Assembly (NCBI RefSeq): GCF_029543085.1
Contig: NZ_CP119967.1
Coordinates: forward strand, 1-64,000
Length of the DNA: 64,000 nt
Direction: 5' to 3'
Origin: Pseudomonas sp. A34-9
Lineage (GTDB): Bacteria; Pseudomonadota; Gammaproteobacteria; Pseudomonadales; Pseudomonadaceae
Under the pieces are notes generated by a model. That model saw only the letters and a program-made list of their open reading frames with translations. It was not told the DNA's origin and made no database searches. The stretch's first letter is position 1, and each line of letters starts with the position of its first letter. Of the stretch, positions 43,170-51,898 are shown piece by piece. A program made the position numbers and the translations under genes.

Positions 43170-44120
43170 ATGTATGATGCCTTGGGTGACCTGTCCCTCG
43201 ACCTGTTGCGCGCCTTCGAGGCTGCCGCTCGCCAGCGCAGTTTTACCGCCGCGGCGGTTGAGCTTGGCACTACGCAACCAGCAATCAGTCAGCAGATCAA
43301 ACGGCTGGAAGAACAGCTCGGCACGCGGCTGTTTGACCGGATTTACCGCGGCATCGAGCTGACGGAAGTGGGAGCGATTCTGTTCGAGCAAGTTACGCTA
43401 GGTTTGCAGAACATCGACGCCGGATTGAGTGCGATCAGCGCACAACAGCAACATGAAGTTCTGCAAGTTGCCACCGATTTCGCCTTCGCCGCGTATTGGC
43501 TGATGCCGCGCCTGCATCGTTTTCATGCGGCCAATCCGCAGGTCGACGTCAGCCTCGTGACCAGCGAACGCAACCACAACATGCTGCGCACCGATATCGA
43601 TGTGGCGATCCTGTTTGGCGACGGACGCTTCAAGCAGGGCGAAAGCCATTGGCTGTTCAGCGAAGAAGTGTTTCCGGTGTGCAGTCCGCAGTTGCTCAAG
43701 GATCGCGCCCTGCCACTGCCTGCTCAGGCGTTGCTGGAGTTTCCCTTGCTGCATCTGCGCGGGGAAAACAGCAGCAACTGGTTTGACTGGAGTGGATTGT
43801 TTCGCGAACTCGGCATCACAACCCCGCCAGCGCCGGGGCAATTGCGTTTCGACAATTACACGCTGTTGATCCAGGCTGCCATTGGCGGGCAAGGTGTGGC
43901 AATTGGCTGGCGGCACCTTGTGGATAACTTGCTGAACCAGGGTTTGCTGTGTCGGCCTATTGCTGAAACGACGCTGTCGCGCCTCGGTTATTACGTAGTG
44001 CTGCCGCAACGCAAACGCCGGGGTGTGTTGATTCAGCAGTTTGTCGATTGGTTGATGGCGGAACAGGCGACCAGCGCGGAGTCCTTGAGTGGGCTGGCGT
44101 TGCCTTCGATTGCGGTTTGA
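43170..44120 (+). CDS. LysR-family regulator of choline sulfate utilisation
   Basis: The 316-residue protein has an N-terminal winged helix (RSFTAAAVELGTTQPAISQQ, about 24-43) and a LysR effector domain. Divergent placement from betC is the standard arrangement for the choline-sulfate regulator. It likely responds to choline-O-sulfate, choline or a product and autoregulates. An exact DnaA 9-mer lies inside (43919). Confidence 0.9.
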   Translation: MYDALGDLSLDLLRAFEAAARQRSFTAAAVELGTTQPAISQQIKRLEEQLGTRLFDRIYRGIELTEVGAILFEQVTLGLQNIDAGLSAISAQQQHEVLQVATDFAFAAYWLMPRLHRFHAANPQVDVSLVTSERNHNMLRTDIDVAILFGDGRFKQGESHWLFSEEVFPVCSPQLLKDRALPLPAQALLEFPLLHLRGENSSNWFDWSGLFRELGITTPPAPGQLRFDNYTLLIQAAIGGQGVAIGWRHLVDNLLNQGLLCRPIAETTLSRLGYYVVLPQRKRRGVLIQQFVDWLMAEQATSAESLSGLALPSIAV

Positions 44121-44126
44121 AAATCA

Positions 44127-44195
44127 AAAGATCGCAGCCTGCGGCAGCTCCTACACCGATCTCATGTAGGAGCTGCCGCAGGCTGCGATCTTTTA
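44127..44195. repeat. REPIN-like inverted repeat (AAGATCGCAGCCTGCGGCAG type)
   Basis: Perfect 30-base arms (44127-44156, 44166-44195) around a 9-base spacer. It lies between convergent genes and probably also serves as a 3' end structure. Confidence 0.92.
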
Positions 44196-44858
44196 CGAAT
44201 CTGAAGCCGCCACAAAATTCACATGCTGACCCACATGCAAATTCAACCGCAGCTCATCAGCAATCCCCACCGCTACCCGATTCAAACGCTCCAGCGGCTC
44301 GGCCAGGCCCGGCTCCAGATTCCCGCCAACCTGGCTGAAATGCTCAATCGTCAGCCCGGCCACGCCGTGGGGGGCATTGACCAGCGTCCAGTGCAACGGG
44401 CTGCTTTGCAGCGCTTCGCGAATTTCCTCGGCGGCATGGCGTTGCAGGCGATCATCCAGATCAGGCTCATCGAGCACGGCGAAATTCCCCACCAGAAACA
44501 GCCGCGAAACGTTGGCCGCTTGCAGGCCATCGACCAGGGCATCCACCGCCAGCACTTGCTCGACCGGCCCGAGCACCACCGACCGTTCAATATGGTCGCT
44601 GCTGAACGGCAGACCCGGTGCGTCCAGCAGGCAAATCACTGCCGAACTGCCCGCTACGCTTTGATTGACCCGCTCTGAATCGAACAGATCGCCGCTTTTG
44701 GTGCGCAAACCCGGACGCGGCGCGAGTGCGGTCAAATCGTCGAGGATGGCGATGACTTCGTGCTGACGACGCAGCAATTCAGCCATCAACGCGCTGCCCA
44801 GGCTACTCATGGCACCATAGAGCACCACTTTTACCGCCGGGGTTTCGGCATTTTTCAT
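44193..44858 (-). CDS. NAD(P)H-binding SDR-like protein
   Basis: The 221-residue protein starts with a Rossmann fold (VVLYGAMSSLGSALMAELL, about 10-28) and has SRLFLVGNFAVLDEPD in the middle, like the NAD(P)H-binding PF13460 group. No catalytic YxxxK is evident. Function and substrate are unknown. Its 3' end overlaps the repeat by three bases. Confidence 0.8.
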   Translation of the reverse strand: MKNAETPAVKVVLYGAMSSLGSALMAELLRRQHEVIAILDDLTALAPRPGLRTKSGDLFDSERVNQSVAGSSAVICLLDAPGLPFSSDHIERSVVLGPVEQVLAVDALVDGLQAANVSRLFLVGNFAVLDEPDLDDRLQRHAAEEIREALQSSPLHWTLVNAPHGVAGLTIEHFSQVGGNLEPGLAEPLERLNRVAVGIADELRLNLHVGQHVNFVAASDS

Positions 44859-44940
44859 GGCTGATCCCTTTTCTTATCCCTTGTATGGCGTGTGACATAC
44901 GGGCGATGCCGAGGGTTCGAACCGATTCAGAGGCTTTCAG

Positions 44941-45267
44941 ATGCAAGCGATCAAGGGGTACCACGCCCATGTCTATTTCGACGCCAGGACTATCGAGCAG
45001 GCGCGGGCCTTGTGCGAGCAGGCCGCGCAGTTATTTGCGCTGAAAATGGGCCGCGTCCACGAACGCCCGGTGGGCCCGCACCCGGACTGGAGTTGCCAAC
45101 TGGCCTTCGGCCCGGAGCTTATCGGCGAGGTATTGCCGTGGCTGGCGCTCAATCGCAACGGCCTGGTGGTGTTCCTGCATCCGGACACCGGTGATGACTT
45201 GCTCGACCATACGGAGCACGCGATCTGGATGGGCGCGATCCGCACGCTGGACCTGTCTGTTTTTTGA
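44941..45267 (+). CDS. DOPA 4,5-dioxygenase family protein
   Basis: The 108-residue protein has the family pattern: H8-A-H10 at the N terminus (GYHAHVYFD), RPVGPHPDWSCQLAF, and HPDTGDDLLDHTEHAIWMG with further His ligands. The fungal founder opens the ring of DOPA; the role of bacterial homologues is uncertain. It converges with the GFA gene with no gap. Confidence 0.87.
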   Translation: MQAIKGYHAHVYFDARTIEQARALCEQAAQLFALKMGRVHERPVGPHPDWSCQLAFGPELIGEVLPWLALNRNGLVVFLHPDTGDDLLDHTEHAIWMGAIRTLDLSVF

Positions 45268-45669
45268 TCAGATCGTTTCTTCTGCCTCGCCTGGCAGATG
45301 CTCGTCCAGATGCAGCCAGGGCAATTGGTTGTCAGTCCAGATATGCCGCTCGGCCGGGGCCAGTTCCGGCTGATCCAGCGTGGCGATGGTCACGTCGATA
45401 CTCTCGGGGCTGAGCAACGTCACCAGCGCCAGTTGTGCGCCACATTTCGGGCAGAAGAACCGTGCGCAACTGGCCGACGAGTCATAACGCGACGGCGTGC
45501 CGGCCAGCCATTGGAAATTGGCCGCCGGCACGGTGATCCAGGTCGTGACGATTCCACCGCTGACTCGGCGGCAAATCGAACAGTGGCAATGGGCGATGTC
45601 CTGCAACGCCCCGCTGAACTGATAACGAATGTGTCCGCAATGGCAGCCGCCGCTGTGCGATTGGTTCAT
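45268..45669 (-). CDS. GFA (CENP-V) family zinc protein
   Basis: The 133-residue protein has the GFA zinc cysteines: CHCG near 10-13, CHCSIC near 28-33 and FCPKCGA near 72-78. The founder is called glutathione-dependent formaldehyde-activating enzyme, but most members have no proven reaction. The ATG at 45669 has a strong GGAAGGGGAG upstream; the longer open frame has no support. Confidence 0.88.
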   Translation of the reverse strand: MNQSHSGGCHCGHIRYQFSGALQDIAHCHCSICRRVSGGIVTTWITVPAANFQWLAGTPSRYDSSASCARFFCPKCGAQLALVTLLSPESIDVTIATLDQPELAPAERHIWTDNQLPWLHLDEHLPGEAEETI

Positions 45670-45738
45670 CTCGAAAGCTCCCCTTCCCGTGTTTATTGAC
45701 TCTGGCTCGCATCCGACGGCCGGTTGACCGTTCATTCA

Positions 45739-45771
45739 AAGCTTTCATCAGCGAAAGGTAGCTGAAAGCTT
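45739..45771. promoter_or_regulatory. Inverted repeat upstream of the citrate-type transporter
   Basis: AAGCTTTCA and TGAAAGCTT are perfectly inverted across 15 bases. It may be an operator, or a hairpin at the 5' side of the leader. It lies just upstream of the GFA gene, so it could serve either gene. Confidence 0.4.
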
Positions 45772-45850
45772 CCCCGATTAGCATCGCCTCCACTTCCGGC
45801 AACAGACCGGTTGGCCAACGCGTGTGATACCTCGCACGAACGGCCCAATT

Positions 45851-45863
45851 AACAACAACAATG
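45851..45863 (+). promoter_or_regulatory. A-rich CA motif, likely Hfq/Crc binding site
   Basis: AACAACAACA followed directly by ATG fits the AAnAAnAA pattern that Hfq with Crc binds to repress translation of catabolic genes in pseudomonads. Citrate-type transporters are expected targets of that control. The motif overlaps the start of the short upstream ORF, not the transporter start itself. Confidence 0.5.
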
Positions 45864-45941
45864 GTGATTCTGATGTCCTCTGTAGCCCGCCTCTTCGCTT
45901 TCTCTCCGCCCGTACGTCTCGTGCTTCCCGTTCTGCGCTGA
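45861..45941 (+). CDS. Possible 26-residue leader ORF upstream of the citrate-type transporter
   Basis: An ATG directly after the A-rich motif opens 26 codons (MVILMSSVARLF..., hydrophobic and basic), ending 51 bases before the transporter start. There is no GGAG-type ribosome site. It may be a leader peptide coupling Hfq/Crc control to the transporter, or chance. Confidence 0.3.
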   Translation: MVILMSSVARLFAFSPPVRLVLPVLR

Positions 45942-45992
45942 TCCCGCCCGATCCGCTCAATCAACTAGCCGCGCTACGCCTGGAGTATTCCC

Positions 45993-47300
45993 ATGCTGAC
46001 TTTCCTTGGCTTCGCCATGGTCATCACGTTCATGTTCCTGATCATGACCAAGCGCCTGTCCGCGCTGATCGCTCTGATCATCATCCCGATCATCTTCGCC
46101 CTGTTCGGTGGTTTTGCACCGAAGATCGGCCCGATGATGCTCGAAGGCATCACCAAGCTCGCGCCGACCGGTGTGATGCTGATGTTCGCCATTCTCTACT
46201 TCGCCTTGATGATCGACTCCGGCCTGTTCGACCCGGCCGTGCGCAAGATCCTCAAACTGGTCAAGGGTGACCCGCTGAAGGTCTCGATCGGCACTGCCGT
46301 GCTGGCGCTGGTGGTGTCCCTCGACGGTGACGGCGCGACCACCTACATGATCTGCGTTGCCGCCATGCTGCCGCTGTACAGCCGCATCGGCATGAGCCCG
46401 CGGATCATGGCCGGTCTGATCATCCTCGCCGGTGGCGTGATGAACATGACGCCGTGGGGCGGCCCGACTGCCCGTGCCGCCAGTGCACTGCATGTCGACC
46501 CCTCGGACATCTTCGTACCGATGATCCCGGCGATGGCCGCAGGTGTCGTCGCGATTCTGGTTATCGCTTATTTCTACGGTAAACGTGAACGAGCGCGTCT
46601 CGGTGAGTTGCACCTGATCGGCGACGAGATCGACCACAGCGAAATCAGCGTCTCGCAATTCCCCGATGCCCGCCGCCCGAAACTGATCTGGTTCAACGGC
46701 GCCCTGACCTTTGGCCTGATGTGCACCCTGATCGCCGGCCTGTTGCCGTTGCCGGTGCTGTTCATGGTGGCGTTCAGTATTGCCATGATCGTCAACTACC
46801 CTTGCCTGCAAATGCAGAAGGATCGCGTCGCGGCTCACGCAGGTAGCGTGCTGGCAGTGGTCGGGCTGATCTTTGCGGCGGGTATCTTCACCGGTATCCT
46901 GAGCGGCACCGGCATGGTCGACGCGATGTCGAAGAGCCTGTTGGCGGTGATTCCGGATTTCCTCGGCCCTTACCTGGCCGTGATCACGGCGCTGGTGAGC
47001 ATGCCGTTCACCTTCTTCATGTCCAACGATGCGTTCTACTATGGCGTGTTGCCGGTGTTGGCCGAAGCCGCCAGCCACTATGGGATCACTGCAGTGGAAA
47101 TGGCCCGTGCCTCGATCGTCGGTCAGCCCGTCCACTTGCTGAGCCCGTTGGTGCCATCGACCTATCTGTTGGTGGCCCTGGCCGGCATCGATTTTGGTGA
47201 CCACCAGCGTTTCACCCTGAAATGGGCGATCCTGGTTTGTATCTGCATTCTGATTGCTGCACTGCTGTTGGGGACTTTCCCGGTGTTCAGCACTCTATAA
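45993..47300 (+). CDS. CitMHS family citrate:cation symporter
   Basis: CitMHS proteins import citrate complexed with Mg2+ or other divalent cations. The 435-residue protein has about 11-12 membrane segments, the conserved SLDGDGATTYMI near 109-120, and GGPTARAASAL. The ATG at 45993 has GGAG nine bases upstream. A terminator follows directly. Confidence 0.9.
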   Translation: MLTFLGFAMVITFMFLIMTKRLSALIALIIIPIIFALFGGFAPKIGPMMLEGITKLAPTGVMLMFAILYFALMIDSGLFDPAVRKILKLVKGDPLKVSIGTAVLALVVSLDGDGATTYMICVAAMLPLYSRIGMSPRIMAGLIILAGGVMNMTPWGGPTARAASALHVDPSDIFVPMIPAMAAGVVAILVIAYFYGKRERARLGELHLIGDEIDHSEISVSQFPDARRPKLIWFNGALTFGLMCTLIAGLLPLPVLFMVAFSIAMIVNYPCLQMQKDRVAAHAGSVLAVVGLIFAAGIFTGILSGTGMVDAMSKSLLAVIPDFLGPYLAVITALVSMPFTFFMSNDAFYYGVLPVLAEAASHYGITAVEMARASIVGQPVHLLSPLVPSTYLLVALAGIDFGDHQRFTLKWAILVCICILIAALLLGTFPVFSTL

Positions 47301-47320
47301 GCCCAAGACTCACCGTTTCG

Positions 47321-47356
47321 GGTCCTGGCTTCGCGGTTTGAAGCCCGGACCTTTTT
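47321..47356 (+). terminator. Rho-independent terminator after the citrate-type transporter
   Basis: GGTCCtGGCTTC (47321-47332), loop GCGGTTT, GAAGCCcGGACC (47340-47351), then TTTTT. One internal mismatch; otherwise a strong 12-base stem. Confidence 0.92.
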
Positions 47357-47385
47357 CGGTTTAACACTCGCTCAAAGGAATACAC

Positions 47386-48153
47386 ATGGATTGGCTGACC
47401 AACCCCGAAATCTGGGTTGCCTTCTTTACCCTGACCGCCCTCGAAATCGTTCTGGGCATCGATAACATCATCATGATTTCGATCCTGGTCAGCCGCATGC
47501 CCAAACACATGCAGCAGCGCACCCGGATCTTCGGTCTTGGCCTGGCCATGATCACCCGGATCCTGTTGCTGCTGTCGATCACCTGGGTCATGCGCCTCAC
47601 TGCCGACCTGTTCGAAGTGTTCGGCCAAGGCATTTCCGGCCGCGACCTGATTCTATTCTTCGGTGGTTTGTTCCTGCTGTGGAAGAGCTCGCAAGAGATG
47701 TACCACGCGCTGGAAGGCGAAGACGAAAGCGACGATACCCCCGGCGGCAAGGGCGGCAACTTCCTCTACACCATCATCCAGATCGCGATCATCGACATCG
47801 TCTTCTCGCTGGATTCGGTGATCACTGCCGTGGGCATGGTGTCCCACGTGCCGGTGATGGTCGCGGCAATTGTCGTGGCGGTGCTGGTGATGATGCTGGC
47901 GTCGGGCAAGATCAGCGAGTTCATCGACAAGCACCCGTCGCTGAAGATGCTGGCGCTGTCGTTCCTGCTGGTGGTCGGCACCGTGCTGATTGCCGAGTCG
48001 TTCGACGTGCATGTGCCGAAGGGCTACGTCTACTTCGCCATGGCGTTCTCGCTGGCGGTAGAAGCGATCAACATCAAGCTGCGCGGCGCGATTGACCGGA
48101 AGAAGAAACAGCAAGATCCGGTGAAACTGCGCAAGGACATCCCGGGCCAGTAA
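47386..48153 (+). CDS. TerC family integral membrane protein
   Basis: The 255-residue protein has about seven membrane segments and the family's paired motifs ALEIVLGIDNIIM (18-30) and FSLDSVITAVGM (about 143-154), whose Asp residues are thought to bind metal. Relatives export manganese or give tellurite resistance; YgdQ/YoaE types are similar. No metal-sensing leader was seen upstream. Confidence 0.9.
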   Translation: MDWLTNPEIWVAFFTLTALEIVLGIDNIIMISILVSRMPKHMQQRTRIFGLGLAMITRILLLLSITWVMRLTADLFEVFGQGISGRDLILFFGGLFLLWKSSQEMYHALEGEDESDDTPGGKGGNFLYTIIQIAIIDIVFSLDSVITAVGMVSHVPVMVAAIVVAVLVMMLASGKISEFIDKHPSLKMLALSFLLVVGTVLIAESFDVHVPKGYVYFAMAFSLAVEAINIKLRGAIDRKKKQQDPVKLRKDIPGQ

Positions 48154-48505
48154 TCTGCTAGCCCTGCAGTACGCAGCACCCCTGTGGGAGCGAGCTTGCT
48201 CGCGAGGGCGTCGTGTCAGTCGACAGAAATGTTGGCTGGCCCACCGCTTTCGCGAGCAAGCTCGCTCCCACATTTGTATAGGTGCACTGAGTAACCTGGG
48301 TCAGCCACAAGATCTGTAGGACCGTGTTGATTTCAGATAAGGCGGATGAACCTGTTTTCATGACACTTTTGTTTCAATCCACTCTTTAGCTGTGCAATGC
48401 TGGCGCCCAGTCCGTTAGCCAACTACAGCTTAAGTATCAGAACGTAGAAACCGCGCGGTACCGTCAACTTGCCTCTCTGAGGCACTGCTATTACAGGGGG
48501 TCTGC
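48154..48505. other. Intergenic region with one REP-type repeat
   Basis: The 352 bases contain the repeat at 48183-48272. Downstream of it, about 230 bases should carry the promoter of the phosphate transporter gene; AGGGGG before 48506 is its ribosome site. A TGTCAT-like half site near 48360 is too weak to call a Pho box. No ORF is supported. Confidence 0.5.
48183..48272. repeat. REPIN-like repeat (TGTGGGAGCGAGCTTGCTCGCGA type)
   Basis: The arm starting TGTGGGAGCGAGCTTGCTCG at 48183 is inverted at 48250-48272. It belongs to the common fluorescent-pseudomonad family but is a different subtype from the GTAGGAGTGAGCC copies here. Confidence 0.9.
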
Positions 48506-50164
48506 ATGCTCACCCTGCTCAATCTGCTTTCCGCCGTCGCCCTGCTGATCTGGGGCACGCACATCGTCCGAACCGGCATCCTGCGGGTGTACGGCACCAA
48601 CCTGCGCCATGTGATTGGCCAGAACATGTCCAAGCGCTGGCTGGCCTTTGTCGCCGGCATCGTCGTGACCGCCATGGTGCAGAGCAGCAATGCCACGGCC
48701 ATGCTCGTCACCTCCTTCGTGGGTCAGGGTTTGATGGCGCTGACTCCGGCGCTGGCGACCATGCTCGGCGCCGACGTCGGTACCGCGCTGATGGCGCGGG
48801 TGCTGACGTTCGACCTGTCGTGGCTGTCGCCGCTGCTGATTTTTCTCGGGGTGATTTTCTTCCTGTCGCGCAAACAGACGCGGCTCGGGCAGATGGGCCG
48901 GGTGTCCATCGGCCTCGGGCTGATCATACTCGCGCTGCAATTGATCGTTGAAGCCGCTGCACCGATCACCCACGCCCAAGGCGTAAAAGTGATTTTCGCC
49001 TCGCTGACCGGCGACATCCTCCTCGACGCCTTGGTCGGCGCGCTGTTCGCGATGATTTCCTACTCCAGCCTCGCCGCTGTGCTGCTCACCGCGACGCTGG
49101 CCGGGGCTGCCGTGATCAGTTTGCCAGTGGCGATCGGTCTGGTGATCGGCGCCAATATCGGCAGCGGCGTCCTAGCGTTCATGAGCACCAGCATGCAAAA
49201 CGCCGCCGGCCGGCAAGTGGCGTTGGGCAGTCTGTTGTACAAACTCATTGGCCTGCTGCTGATCATCCCGGTACTTGACCCGCTGGTGCACTGGATCGAC
49301 AGCCTCGATTTCAGCCCGCAGGAAATGGTCATCGGCTTCCACCTGCTCTACAACACCGCGCGCTGTCTGATTCTGCTGCCGTCGGTGGGTCCGATGGCGC
49401 GACTCTGCGCCTGGCTGCTGCCGGAGCGCCCGGAGGTCAACGGCACCGCCAAGCCGCGTCACCTCGACGCTACCGCGCTGGTCACGCCGAGCCTGGCGCT
49501 GGCCAACGCCGCGCGGGAGACGCTGCGCATGGGCGATCTGCTCGACAACATGCTCGATGCGACGCTCGATGTGTTGCGCGGCAAGCAGACCGCCGTCACC
49601 CAGGAAATGCGCCGACTGACCGACGACGTCGAGGCGCTGTACAGCGCGATCAAGCTGTACCTGGCGCAGATGCCCCGCGAGGATCTTGGCGAGCAGGATA
49701 GTCGCCGATGGGCGGAGATCATCGAGCTGGCGATCAACCTCAAATTGGCTGCCGACCTGATCGAACGCATGTTGCGCAAAATCCAGCAGCAGAAGACCTC
49801 GCAACGGCGCTCGTTTTCCGAAGAGGGCCTGGAGGACCTCGCCGGTTTGCAGCAGCAACTGATCGCCAACTTGCGTTTGGGGCTGTCGGTGTTTCTCAGT
49901 GGCGATCGCGAAAGCGCCCGGCAATTGCTGCGCGAGAAACGCCGTTTTCGCGCCCAGGAGCGCCGTTTGGCCCATGCGCATGTCAGCCGTCTACAACGCA
50001 AGATCGTGCAGAGTATCGAGACCAGTTCGCTGCACCTGGAGCTGATTGCCGACATGAAACGGCTGAATTCGCTGTTTTGCGGCAGTGCGTATGTGGTGCT
50101 GGAAACGGCGGATACCGGGGCGCTGGAGTCGGAAGATATGGCCGACATTACGCATTCGCCTTGA
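48506..50164 (+). CDS. Na/Pi cotransporter family protein
   Basis: The 552-residue protein has two Na/Pi-cotransporter repeats (QSSNATAMLVTSF near 55-67 and SYSSLAAVLLTATLAG near 180-195) over about nine membrane segments. A C-terminal PhoU-like helical domain follows (about 330-540). It likely moves phosphate with sodium across the inner membrane, though bacterial members are poorly characterised. The start at 48506 has a strong AGGGGG site. Confidence 0.9.
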   Translation: MLTLLNLLSAVALLIWGTHIVRTGILRVYGTNLRHVIGQNMSKRWLAFVAGIVVTAMVQSSNATAMLVTSFVGQGLMALTPALATMLGADVGTALMARVLTFDLSWLSPLLIFLGVIFFLSRKQTRLGQMGRVSIGLGLIILALQLIVEAAAPITHAQGVKVIFASLTGDILLDALVGALFAMISYSSLAAVLLTATLAGAAVISLPVAIGLVIGANIGSGVLAFMSTSMQNAAGRQVALGSLLYKLIGLLLIIPVLDPLVHWIDSLDFSPQEMVIGFHLLYNTARCLILLPSVGPMARLCAWLLPERPEVNGTAKPRHLDATALVTPSLALANAARETLRMGDLLDNMLDATLDVLRGKQTAVTQEMRRLTDDVEALYSAIKLYLAQMPREDLGEQDSRRWAEIIELAINLKLAADLIERMLRKIQQQKTSQRRSFSEEGLEDLAGLQQQLIANLRLGLSVFLSGDRESARQLLREKRRFRAQERRLAHAHVSRLQRKIVQSIETSSLHLELIADMKRLNSLFCGSAYVVLETADTGALESEDMADITHSP

Positions 50165-50211
50165 ACGTCTGGGGCTGGGTTTAGTCAGTTACATTGATTC
50201 AGCCTTCAGGC

Positions 50212-50281
50212 CGCTATCGCGAGCAAGGCTCACTCCTACAGGGGGACGCATTCCAAATGCAGGAGTGAGCCTGCTCGCGAT
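50212..50281. repeat. REPIN-like inverted repeat
   Basis: CGCTATCGCGAGCAAGGCTC (50212 on) is inverted at 50258-50281 (TGCAGGAGTGAGCCTGCTCG...). It is the GTAGGAGTGAGCC type, slightly degenerate (an extra A and TGCAGG for TGTAGG). Confidence 0.88.
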
Positions 50282-50333
50282 GGGCCCCTGACGGACGACA
50301 CGGATCTCCAAATCAGCTGTATGGAAGCCTGTT

Positions 50334-51713
50334 ATGCGTTGCCTGTTGTTCGCCTGTCTATTGTTCGGTTCCCTGCCCGCCTTTGCCCTGGATCGTTTTC
50401 AGGTTGAAGGCTATGCGCTGCCCAACGGTTTGCAGTTGCTGCTCAAACCCGGCACCGAGCGTGGGCACGTGGCGATCCGGCTGGTGGTCGGCGTCGGCCT
50501 CGATGATTTCGACTGCGATGAAAAAGAGCTGCCGCACCTGCTCGAACACCTACTGTTCAGCGGCATCGATGCGACCGGCGAAGGCGGTCTGGAGGAGCGC
50601 ATGCAGGCGCTGGGCGGCGACTGGAACGCGTTCACCAGCAATGCCGACACCACGTTCGTCATCGAGGCCCCAGCGAAAAACCAGCGCAAAGTGCTGGATT
50701 TGCTGCTTGATCTGCTGACGCAAACGCGCATCGACGACAACGCGATCAATGCGGCCAAACGTGTGGTCGAGCGCGAGGACGGCGGCCATTACACCCGTCT
50801 GCAACGCTTTCTCGACCGCCAGGATCTCGGCCACACGGCGAGCAATCAACTCGCGGTCGAACTGGGCCTGAAATGCCCGCAGCGCGCCGAGGTCGGTCAC
50901 CTGACTCAGGAACAATTGGAGAAGGTTCGCAAGGCCTGGTACGCACCGAACAACATGACGCTGATCGTCGTCGGTGAACTCGACAAACTGCTGCCGGCCT
51001 ATCTGGAACGCACTTGGGGCGCGCTCGAAGCGGTCGAGCCGAGCGAACACCGGCCGTTGCCGGACATCCGTACCAGCGCCGCCCATGAACGCACCCTCAC
51101 CCGTGGTTTTATCGGCGACAGCGCCAAGCTGCACTGGCTGGTGCCGGAACCGGTGCTGGACGATCAGTACGACGAGACGTTCGACATTCTCAAGGACTAC
51201 CTCGACTGGGCACTGTACCGCCAGATCCGCCTCAATCACGGTTTGTCGTATGGGCCGTGGGCCGAGCGTGAAGTGTTTGGCGGCGTCGGCTTCATGAGCC
51301 TGAATGCCGACCTGGATCGCGATGATGTCGACGAAGCCATTCAGGTGCTCGAAGATCTCAAGGCCGATCTGCTGAAAAACGGCCTCGACCCTGGCACGTT
51401 CGCGCGGATCAAGCAGGCGGCCATCGCCCATCAGGCCTGGGCGGTGCAAGGCAACAGCGCGATGGCCGATTATTACTGGAGTGCACTGGGCGATTACCAG
51501 GATGGTCGTTTCGCCAACCCGGCGCGCGAGCTGCAAGGGGTGACGCTGGAGGCGGCGAACAAGGCCATGCGTGAGTTGTTGCTGCAACCGGGGTATCTGC
51601 GAATCGAGAAGCCGTTGATCAGTGATGATCAGGTGTTGTGGCTGAGTGCGGGTGGTATCGGTGTGTTGCTGCTGATCCTGATCGGTTGGCGTTTGCACCG
51701 CAAGCGGGGTTGA
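50334..51713 (+). CDS. M16 family zinc metallopeptidase, membrane anchored
   Basis: The 459-residue protein has a signal peptide (about 1-18), the inverted zinc motif H68-LLE-H72 with a third ligand E146 in KRVVERE, a second M16 domain (about 180-370) and a C-terminal membrane segment (about 435-453) with a basic tail. M16 proteases cut small peptides or unfolded proteins; it probably works on the periplasmic side. No partner subunit gene is adjacent. Confidence 0.9.
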   Translation: MRCLLFACLLFGSLPAFALDRFQVEGYALPNGLQLLLKPGTERGHVAIRLVVGVGLDDFDCDEKELPHLLEHLLFSGIDATGEGGLEERMQALGGDWNAFTSNADTTFVIEAPAKNQRKVLDLLLDLLTQTRIDDNAINAAKRVVEREDGGHYTRLQRFLDRQDLGHTASNQLAVELGLKCPQRAEVGHLTQEQLEKVRKAWYAPNNMTLIVVGELDKLLPAYLERTWGALEAVEPSEHRPLPDIRTSAAHERTLTRGFIGDSAKLHWLVPEPVLDDQYDETFDILKDYLDWALYRQIRLNHGLSYGPWAEREVFGGVGFMSLNADLDRDDVDEAIQVLEDLKADLLKNGLDPGTFARIKQAAIAHQAWAVQGNSAMADYYWSALGDYQDGRFANPARELQGVTLEAANKAMRELLLQPGYLRIEKPLISDDQVLWLSAGGIGVLLLILIGWRLHRKRG

Positions 51714-51717
51714 AGAT

Positions 51718-51796
51718 CAAAAGATCGCAGCCTGCGGCAGCTCCTACAGGGGATTGCGTTCCAAATGTAGGAGCTGCCGAAGGCTGCGATCTTTTG
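51718..51796. repeat. REPIN-like inverted repeat (AAGATCGCAGCCTGCGGCAG type)
   Basis: CAAAAGATCGCAGCCTGCGG... (51718-51748) is inverted at 51766-51796 with one mismatch. Same family as the element at 44127. Confidence 0.9.
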
Positions 51797-51898
51797 AGGC
51801 CCTGAAATGCACCGAATAAGTGACCGGCAGCCTCGCCACAACGCCCGGCGGACGCTACTCTGTCGAGGTTTTTTCCTATCCAGTCGTGAATCGCCAAA

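Larger units (their letters stand above)
45670..45992. promoter_or_regulatory. Leader region of the citrate-type transporter gene
   Basis: This 323-base gap holds AAGCTTTCA (45739-45747) and TGAAAGCTT (45763-45771), a perfect 9-base inverted repeat with a 15-base spacer. It also holds an A-rich AACAACAACA at 45851-45860 and a 26-codon ORF starting at 45861. TGGAG shortly before 45993 is the ribosome site of the transporter gene. Confidence 0.5.

Noticed and set aside
45957..47204. Open frame of 415 codons on the minus strand opposite the CitMHS gene
   Set aside because: His/Gln/Asp-rich antisense translation typical of a shadow of a membrane-protein gene.
48340..48380. Possible Pho box upstream of the Na/Pi cotransporter gene
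   Set aside because: Only one TGTCAT-like half site; the second half at 11-base spacing is not a match.
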